Shown piece by piece: positions 56,712 through 62,718 of a stretch of 62,718 nt of DNA. The position numbers and the translations under genes were made by a program. The notes under the pieces were generated by a model. The model was not told where the DNA came from. It worked only from the letters and a program-made list of their open reading frames with translations, and did no database searches. Position 1 is the stretch's first letter; the number at the start of each line of letters is the position of its first letter. The DNA is taken from assembly GCF_001904745.1 (NCBI RefSeq), contig NZ_MRCD01000049.1:1-62718 (forward strand), given 5' to 3'. Source of the stretch: Calothrix sp. HK-06 (lineage in GTDB: Bacteria > Cyanobacteriota > Cyanobacteriia > Cyanobacteriales > Nostocaceae).

Positions 56712-57374
56712 TTATGCAACGAGTTCCAACGGATACTCCAACTTAGAGAGCATCTGTGTCATTTGTTCGTATCCGGAGTGGAAAATTTGTACTATAGATG
56801 GTCGGGACTCTAAACGTTTGACATAATTTGTCAAATTAGGTAAATGCTCGTAGCTATAAACCATACGCAAATAGGCTAAAGTCGGAGCCGCAGCGCAATC
56901 TGCTAACGAAAATTCATCTACAAGCCAGGTACGTTTTGCGAGTCGCTCATCAAGTAATGCTAATGCTGTCTCCATTAATCTACGTGCTTTGACAACATTC
57001 CCGGCGCCTCGCATGGACGGAGTGCGTTGAGTGTCACTAAATAATGCTTCGCGTCCAGTGTTGATGTAAACATCAATAATTCGCTCCAGCATCTGTGTTT
57101 CTAAAGCTTTTTCTGGATTCACAGGAATAAGCTGTGGTACATTTTGATACGTTTTATCCAGGTATTCGATGATGATGTTAGCTTCAAATAATACTGTTCC
57201 ATCATCAGTAACTAAGGTAGGTACTTTGCCAAAAGGGTTGATTTTTAAATAGTTTTGGCGTACCTCTGGGTCAAAAAGGTTAACTTGGATAGGTGTAAAA
57301 TTAACCTGTTTTTCATAAAGAGCTATCAGAACTCTTTGCGAATAGGATGAGGCTGGGGCATAGTAAAGCTTCAT
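56712..57374 (-). CDS. Glutathione S-transferase-like protein
   Basis: A 220-residue two-domain GST. The thioredoxin-like N-terminal domain (1-80) has LYYAPASSYSQRVLIALYEK, the cis-Pro motif NPFGKVPTLV and the glutathione-contacting FEANIIIEYLD. An all-helical C-terminal domain follows with the N-capping box SLADCAAAP. It could conjugate or isomerise a reactive pathway intermediate or protect the cell. Its position between the VioB-like and StaP-like genes on the same strand suggests a pathway role. GSTs are not part of the classical staurosporine, rebeccamycin or violacein gene sets known to me. Confidence 0.9.
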   Translation of the reverse strand: MKLYYAPASSYSQRVLIALYEKQVNFTPIQVNLFDPEVRQNYLKINPFGKVPTLVTDDGTVLFEANIIIEYLDKTYQNVPQLIPVNPEKALETQMLERIIDVYINTGREALFSDTQRTPSMRGAGNVVKARRLMETALALLDERLAKRTWLVDEFSLADCAAAPTLAYLRMVYSYEHLPNLTNYVKRLESRPSIVQIFHSGYEQMTQMLSKLEYPLELVA

Positions 57375-57487
57375 ATTACAATCGCGGTATCACTCTTAAA
57401 GTATCTAGGGGTGGGAAAAAAGAATTATGCAACGTCGGGTTTTTGTGTGATGTGTTTGCTCTCTGAACTTTTCACGGTAATTTCTAA

Positions 57488-60400
57488 TTAATGTAATAAA
57501 GATTGAGGAGATAAAGCCAAATCATTAAAAAACTTGGTATAAAACTCGAACATTTCACAGACTGTGTTTGGCACAACTTCGTATTCTCTTGCTTTATCTC
57601 TTAATTGCTCAAATCGGCGCGATATTGTAGTCATTGCGACCTCTGGCGTAGAAATATAAGTAGGTGTAGCAATTTCAAACGATGGTCCAGCAGTTTTACC
57701 ACGTTTACCCGAAGGCAAACTCATTAATAACTCACCTAAAGGACGCATCATACCTGTCATTACATCAATGCCAGCATTCATTAATTTGGAACGTCTTAAA
57801 CTACCAGTTGGCGCCATTCCAAAATGCTGTACCATTAACTGCATCATCAGAAAATAAGTTTCGTTAAATATTTCCATGACTGCACGAGTTTCAGGTACTG
57901 TCACAACATTGCTGCTGTAATCTCGGTGGTATAACGAAGGATTTCGTAATGCTGGGTAAGAAGGATTCCACGGGACTTGGTGTCCTGTTTCTGGGTCAGA
58001 CATTTGTTCGCAAGCGAGCGAGTCAGCCAAGCGACGGAATTTTTGATAGTGGGAACGCTCGAATGAAGGTGATTGTTTGTTGGCGCCTTCTCCTTGTTCG
58101 GTTATTAAGTCTACAGCAAAGAGCGCGCTGTTTAAATCATCGACTTGTAATTGGTAATCTGGGTGCGCTCGATTAAAATCATCACGCATAAATAAACGAT
58201 GTTCGCCACCAGTAGAACCTTTTTTAACAACAAATAAATCTGGAATATTTTGCAGTGCTTCGCGGATTTGGCGGTATAGTTCGCTTAAAGAACCATAATT
58301 ATGTAAGCGGTCAGCAGTGAAGTCTTTTAATACAGGTTCGTTAGCTAAATTTGATTCTAAAAAGTCGGGCATTTCTAAATGCATAAACCGCTGTAAAGAT
58401 GATGCATTCAATGGTTCGAGTGCGAAATCTACATCGATTGGGAAGCGCGCGTTTAGTGTACTCCAATTAGGTACTGCTGGGTAAAAGGGTTCACCAATTG
58501 CCATCAATATATTATTGACCATCAAAAAGTGTATCATTTCCTCGCGAGAAACTTCGAGTAAGACTCCCCGCATCCCGTAATTATGTACTTCTTTACCATC
58601 ACCGCAAGCTAATTGTAGTTGTTGAGGAGTCCATAAACCCCGACGTACATATTCTTCCCCAGTCACGTAATTAGGTACTGAATATCCTGCATAAATATAT
58701 TGCAGCATCACAGTTACTTCCAATTCCGCTGCATGTCGCAGTGCTGTTACTAATTCTGCACGATTTTGAATACTGCGTTGAATTTGTTTAGGTTCGCTGT
58801 TAACAGGTGGAACGTAACCAACTTGCTGTTGATTTTGCAAGAATTTACGTAATAAATTTGTTTTTGGTTGTGACATATCACGACTAGGAGGCATATAATA
58901 AGTTTTGTATTTATTTTTTGGGTCAGACATTTGCCACATCAAGCGTGCGTAAGTTTCGACTTTACACTGGTCAGCGAGACTAAAAACATCGACCTTCATG
59001 AATGAAAAGCTAAATTCATAGAATGCAAGAACGTGTTTGTAAATAAGATCAAAATCTACAGCTTCTCTTGGAATATCTTCTAAATACCAATCATTCCCTA
59101 ACACACGCACGGCAAAGAAACCAGCACCAGCCCAATAATTGAGATTATCATCGTTATCATAAGCAACTTCCGCATCATCAACTAATTCATCGGGGTTGAC
59201 GGTAAGTAAAACTTTTGCACTACCTGACTTGGCGCCACGTATTGTCACCCAACCACGTCCGTTTGAGTCGGTGGAAATTTTACCCAAAGGAACAAACTCC
59301 GCTTTTTCGCACAGGACACCAGGTTTAAAATGTACAATCGGCATCGACGAACTGGGTGGAAACTCAAAAGTCTTCCCGGCATTTTCTGCAAAGTTTTCAA
59401 ACTCATATTTCAATTGAGGAAAAGCTTTGGGGTTATAAAACTGACGTAAATAAACATCAACCTTTGCAGGGCGCCCTCTAACAAAAGACCGCACCTCTAA
59501 CTCAACAGCATGGTCAAGACCATGTTTCCGATTAGGATGTTCAATAAATAAACAACCATCATCTATCTGAAGATTGATTTCTTGTTCTTGAACGAGAATT
59601 TGCGGTTGTTTATTTGCATCATATGCAACAATACATAACCCCTCATCTTCTATCTGGGCGCCCAACTCACATGGAATAGGAACATCTATTATTCCACTTG
59701 TTAAACTATGCGCTTCAAGCTGATACGCTTGTTTCGGTATAAGCGCGATTAATGTTTGACTCTTAATTGTACGCAATTCTAAATCACCCAAATCAAGCTT
59801 AGAAGTAATCGGGTGAATAGGGCCTTTTTCTGGTTTGGCAGCACGTCCAACACCAGGTACAGCCGTAATCATGTTTAAACTGACACCTTGGGGAGTAACT
59901 TGAAGCGTCAAATTAGAAAGTGACTTTTGAGATTTATCAAGATGACAAGGAGTGAGTAACCGACCGTGAGGATAAGTACGAAGTTCGTCTTTACACCACA
60001 ACCCAATCGTTCCGTGCAGTTCCCAAAAACTTGGTAAGTCAGGTTGAACTGGTGCAGACATATTACTAATACTAAATTGCACCACCAACCCCAGCACATC
60101 ATCACGGCCCATTGCTTGTTGTAACATTGATACCGTAGGAGATTGAGCGACATCACCCCACAAAAAATCTTCGGCATCTTTGGGTATTGCAAACTGATAA
60201 ACAGCAGCGCGCTGAAATTGTTTATTCAAACAGTGTTGAGGTAAATTATGCAGATGATTAAAATCTTGCCAGCGCGCTAACTGCATACCTGTAATAGGAG
60301 CAGAAACCATATACGGAACTTCATGCGAACCTCCTTGTCTTCCAAAACTTAGCTGACCTAACATAATTGTGTCAGTCCAATTTGATGCCGGGTCACATTC

Positions 60401-60805
60401 AAAAAAGCGCGCGCGGTTAAAAGTTGTTTTGACGTAATCATTATAATGACCCCACAAGTCAACACTGCGTCCCACCACTGGGTCAAGAGGGTCAACTTCT
60501 CCAAACGCGCGTTGAGTGCTGATTATTTGTGCTTCGATAGAGAAATGACCATTTCCGCCAAAATTCCAACCCGTAGCCATACTAAAGGCGCCGTTTTCAT
60601 CGTATTGTCCCTGAGAATTGAAGCGAGGACCCAAATTATAAAGATATTCGTGGTATTCAGATGAAGGTAAACTACTATCAACAGGTTTACCATTCATATA
60701 AACAGTGTTGCTACTGACATCAACATTTCCATATTTATGTCCCGTAGGAGCATGAATACGCGCAAAACCCTGGAAATGCAGACGGGGAAAATCTAAAATA
60801 CTCAT
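57488..60805 (-). CDS. VioB/RebD/StaD-family enzyme (chromopyrrolate synthase / IPA-imine dimer synthase type)
   Basis: A 1105-residue enzyme of the family that dimerises indole-3-pyruvate imine. RebD and StaD give chromopyrrolic acid; VioB gives the violacein precursor. It starts with the family signature MSILDFPRLHFQGFARI. It keeps LWGHYNDYxxTTFNRAR, FSISNMSAPVQP, VFSLADQCKVETYARLMWQM and YYMPPSR. The ferritin-like iron domain (about 680-850) has ELEVTVMLQYIYAGYSVPNY and REEMIHFLMVNNIL. The C-terminal GSLRRSKLMNAGIDVMTG also matches. Length is closest to StaD-type members. It is the first gene of the minus-strand cluster and is divergent from a VioA/StaO-like oxidase. Since StaP-like P450s follow, the indolocarbazole branch is more likely than violacein. 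Confidence 0.95.
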   Translation of the reverse strand: MSILDFPRLHFQGFARIHAPTGHKYGNVDVSSNTVYMNGKPVDSSLPSSEYHEYLYNLGPRFNSQGQYDENGAFSMATGWNFGGNGHFSIEAQIISTQRAFGEVDPLDPVVGRSVDLWGHYNDYVKTTFNRARFFECDPASNWTDTIMLGQLSFGRQGGSHEVPYMVSAPITGMQLARWQDFNHLHNLPQHCLNKQFQRAAVYQFAIPKDAEDFLWGDVAQSPTVSMLQQAMGRDDVLGLVVQFSISNMSAPVQPDLPSFWELHGTIGLWCKDELRTYPHGRLLTPCHLDKSQKSLSNLTLQVTPQGVSLNMITAVPGVGRAAKPEKGPIHPITSKLDLGDLELRTIKSQTLIALIPKQAYQLEAHSLTSGIIDVPIPCELGAQIEDEGLCIVAYDANKQPQILVQEQEINLQIDDGCLFIEHPNRKHGLDHAVELEVRSFVRGRPAKVDVYLRQFYNPKAFPQLKYEFENFAENAGKTFEFPPSSSMPIVHFKPGVLCEKAEFVPLGKISTDSNGRGWVTIRGAKSGSAKVLLTVNPDELVDDAEVAYDNDDNLNYWAGAGFFAVRVLGNDWYLEDIPREAVDFDLIYKHVLAFYEFSFSFMKVDVFSLADQCKVETYARLMWQMSDPKNKYKTYYMPPSRDMSQPKTNLLRKFLQNQQQVGYVPPVNSEPKQIQRSIQNRAELVTALRHAAELEVTVMLQYIYAGYSVPNYVTGEEYVRRGLWTPQQLQLACGDGKEVHNYGMRGVLLEVSREEMIHFLMVNNILMAIGEPFYPAVPNWSTLNARFPIDVDFALEPLNASSLQRFMHLEMPDFLESNLANEPVLKDFTADRLHNYGSLSELYRQIREALQNIPDLFVVKKGSTGGEHRLFMRDDFNRAHPDYQLQVDDLNSALFAVDLITEQGEGANKQSPSFERSHYQKFRRLADSLACEQMSDPETGHQVPWNPSYPALRNPSLYHRDYSSNVVTVPETRAVMEIFNETYFLMMQLMVQHFGMAPTGSLRRSKLMNAGIDVMTGMMRPLGELLMSLPSGKRGKTAGPSFEIATPTYISTPEVAMTTISRRFEQLRDKAREYEVVPNTVCEMFEFYTKFFNDLALSPQSLLH

Positions 60806-60880
60806 TTTAAGAAAATCACAATCTGGTTATACAAATAGATAGGGGACACAAATATAGTTTATGCAAATAAAGCAATCGTA

Positions 60881-61385
60881 GCGCCCTTACCCCCTATAAG
60901 GGCGTGACCCCACAACAACTCAAATTTTTTACACCTACTTCAAACAACTTGGCGTGGGTTTTACTGGTATTTAATCACACATCACAACACGTTGGCTTTA
61001 AGGTAGTACCAAGGTAATGTTTACCTCAAAACAATACTTGTTATGACGGTATGATTTTACTGTGGTACGAAATGATAAAAACCAAGAGCTTTGTAACAAT
61101 TATTTTCACTTCTCTATAGTATTAAGTGGCGCCCTTACCCCCTATAAGGGCGTGACCCCACAACAACTCAAATTTTTTACACCTACTCCAAACAACTTGG
61201 CGTGGGTTTTACTGATATTTAATTACACACCAAAACACGTTGGCTTTAAGGTAGTACCAAGGTAATGTTTACCTCAAAACAATATTTGTTATGACGGTAC
61301 GATTTTACTGTGGTACGGAATGATAACAACCAAGAGCTTCGTAACAATTATTTTCACTTCTCCATAGTATTAAGTGGCGCCCTTC
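60881..61385. repeat. 248-bp tandem duplication in the divergent promoter region
   Basis: A 248-bp unit occurs at 60881-61128 and again at 61129-61376, nearly identical, with the first eight bases of a third copy (gcgccctt) at 61377. Each unit starts with the hairpin CGCCCTTA...TAAGGGCG. It lies between the VioB-like gene and the divergent amine-oxidase gene, so any promoter or operator within the unit is duplicated. The rest of the 723-bp gap (60806-60880 and 61386-61528) shows no gene. Confidence 0.93.
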
Positions 61386-61528
61386 AAAATGCATAAATCA
61401 AAATTCTTATCTGTAGATAAAAGTATAAGCAGTTGTGAGGCTAAGAGTTTAAACACACTCTTTATCTTCGCTACTTCAAACACAAAAATGTTAAAAACTC
61501 AAGAACATTATTTAAGAGGTATCAAATC

Positions 61529-62718
61529 ATGGACACCAAATTTATGCTGGAAATGGCGCAATTCGCAAACTTTGAACCCGGTAAAAAAATTACAATATTA
61601 GGAGCAGGAATCGCTGGATTAGTTGCTGCAAGAGAATTAGAGCGCATGGGACATGAAGTCGATATTATGGAAGCAAGTCCACGCATAGGTGGCAGAGTTT
61701 GGACACATCGCTTCAGCTTAGAACCAGATGCACCCTATGCAGAGTTAGGAGCAATGCGTATCCCCAGTTCCCACCAACATACATTACATTATATTAAAGA
61801 AATGGGTTTAAGCAATAAACTCTGCAAGTTTATGACAGTATTTGAAGAAGAAAACGCTTTTATGAATATGGAAGGAAACCTCTTCCGGATGAAAGATGCC
61901 ATTAATTTCTTCAGCACTCGCTACCCAGAAATCTTTACATCAAGCTACAGCCAACAAACAAAACTTTTCGCAGCATGGCTAAAAACAATTGTTAATACCA
62001 TTTCCCCCGGAAGCTTACGTGAAAGTTTAGACCAAGATTTACGCTCACATTTGATGGACGAATTGGAACGCCTAGACTTAACGCCATATTTTAACGAAAG
62101 GAGCGAAACTATCAACCTACAAAAATTCGTTCAAGAAAATCCTGGTTTCCGCGCGCGTTGCAGTAAAGCATTAGATACATTCCTTGGCGACATCGTAACA
62201 GAAACCAGCCATGATTTGCTACAAATTAAAGGTGGTACACAACTTTTAATTGACCGCTTGGTAGAATCAGTTAAGGCGCCAATCAAATGTAACCAACCAG
62301 TAGTAGCAATCCGTGTTCGCTCTAACTATACAGAAATTGACTACTTAGAAAATGGACAAAAACAAACCCGTCGTTGCGACTATGTACTTTGCACAATTCC
62401 TTTCTCTGTAATGAGAAAAATGGAATTAGAAGGATTTGATAGCCGAAAAATTGAATCTATCAACAACACAGTATACTGTCCTGCAACAAAAGTAGCTTTT
62501 CATACTAAAGAAAACTTTTGGGCATCCCAAGGAATTAAAGGTGGAGCATCATTTAGCGGCGCCGGAGTTCGTCAAACCTACTACCCCAGTATAAAATTTA
62601 ATCCAGAACGCGGTAGTGTAATGTTAGCAAGCTACACAATAGGTGATGATGCAGACCGTTTAGGCAACATGACCGAACAACAACGTCACAGCTATGTAAA
62701 AGAAGTAGTCAGTAACGT
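61529..62718 (+). CDS. Flavin amine oxidase, VioA/RebO/StaO-like (partial)
   Basis: FAD-dependent L-amino-acid oxidase; the first 396 codons are in the window and the 3' end is cut. The N-terminal Rossmann motif ITILGAGIAGLVAARELERM (about 17-36) and the GGRVWTHRF motif are clear. AELGAMRIP, IKGGTQLLIDRL and the VLCTIPFSVMRKM stretch fit the monoamine-oxidase-like fold shared with tryptophan oxidases. In rebeccamycin, staurosporine and violacein pathways such an enzyme oxidises tryptophan to the indole-3-pyruvate imine used by the RebD/StaD/VioB enzyme, whose homologue lies divergently next door. The start at 61529 has AGAGG nine bases upstream. Chlorinated or other tryptophan analogues cannot be excluded as substrates. 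Confidence 0.92.
   Translation, partial: MDTKFMLEMAQFANFEPGKKITILGAGIAGLVAARELERMGHEVDIMEASPRIGGRVWTHRFSLEPDAPYAELGAMRIPSSHQHTLHYIKEMGLSNKLCKFMTVFEEENAFMNMEGNLFRMKDAINFFSTRYPEIFTSSYSQQTKLFAAWLKTIVNTISPGSLRESLDQDLRSHLMDELERLDLTPYFNERSETINLQKFVQENPGFRARCSKALDTFLGDIVTETSHDLLQIKGGTQLLIDRLVESVKAPIKCNQPVVAIRVRSNYTEIDYLENGQKQTRRCDYVLCTIPFSVMRKMELEGFDSRKIESINNTVYCPATKVAFHTKENFWASQGIKGGASFSGAGVRQTYYPSIKFNPERGSVMLASYTIGDDADRLGNMTEQQRHSYVKEVVSN

Noticed and set aside
49997-62718. Violacein pathway
   Set aside because: A VioA/VioB-like pair is present, but no VioE, VioC or VioD homologue is seen in the window, and a StaP-like P450 follows instead.
1-62718. tRNA, rRNA or riboswitch genes
   Set aside because: I looked for cloverleaf-like and conserved rRNA or riboswitch patterns in the gaps and saw none I could support.

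Overview
The window is a piece of a filamentous, probably nostocalean cyanobacterial chromosome. Markers for this are the S-layer-homology iron-uptake-type porin, the very large Ser/Thr-His hybrid kinase, the CHAT / two-partner-secretion / DUF928 cluster, the C39-peptidase ABC exporter, AT-rich DNA and many short dispersed palindromes. Genus cannot be fixed from the sequence alone. The usual cyanobacterial iterated octamer GCGATCGC is absent. A different palindrome, GGCGCC, occurs about 100 times by hand count, while GATC is strikingly rare.

Layout. 1-500 is a tandem-repeat array. 501-3940 holds an Na/Pi-cotransporter-like protein, a two-domain VOC protein and a DUF1838 protein. 4153-13702 (minus) is a signalling block: response-regulator/kinase, a 1988-residue Ser/Thr-kinase-ATPase-GAF-His-kinase-receiver protein, and a membrane hybrid kinase. 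13975-19782 (minus) is a two-module NRPS (A-T-C-A-T-TE). 19783-22199 contains decayed material: a hybrid-kinase remnant, a MITE-like hairpin and a frameshifted AAA-like ATPase gene. 22443-27680 (minus) is a membrane protein followed by an export locus: HlyD adaptor, C39-peptidase ABC transporter and a double-glycine-leader substrate candidate.

27926-37406 is a surface/proteolysis cluster: AAA-CHASE2 membrane protein, FhaB-like two-partner-secretion exoprotein, TPR-CHAT caspase-like protein and DUF928 protein. It is followed by an ECF sigma factor with a ChrR-type cupin anti-sigma factor (37731-38924). 39042-41640 is a patchwork of small genes (aminoglycoside-phosphotransferase-like kinase, DinB, NTF2-like), a tnpB remnant, a MITE-like hairpin and a fragment of a second CHAT-TPR gene.

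41883-62718 looks functionally coherent. A dedicated aromatic/tryptophan operon (DAHP synthase, fused TrpE-TrpG, TrpC, TrpA, TrpB, without trpD or trpF) is followed by an outer-membrane porin. A minus-strand cluster then encodes a VioB/RebD/StaD-family enzyme (chromopyrrolate-synthase type), a glutathione S-transferase, a StaP/RebP-like cytochrome P450, a small VOC protein, a second unusual P450, a small peptidoglycan-binding-domain protein, an MFS exporter fused to an FHA domain, and a Ser/Thr kinase. Divergent from it is a VioA/RebO/StaO-like flavin amine oxidase, cut by the window end. The best reading is a tryptophan-derived bisindole or indolocarbazole-type natural-product locus with its own precursor supply and a possibly phosphorylation-gated exporter. 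The final product cannot be deduced, because the cluster continues past the window edge.
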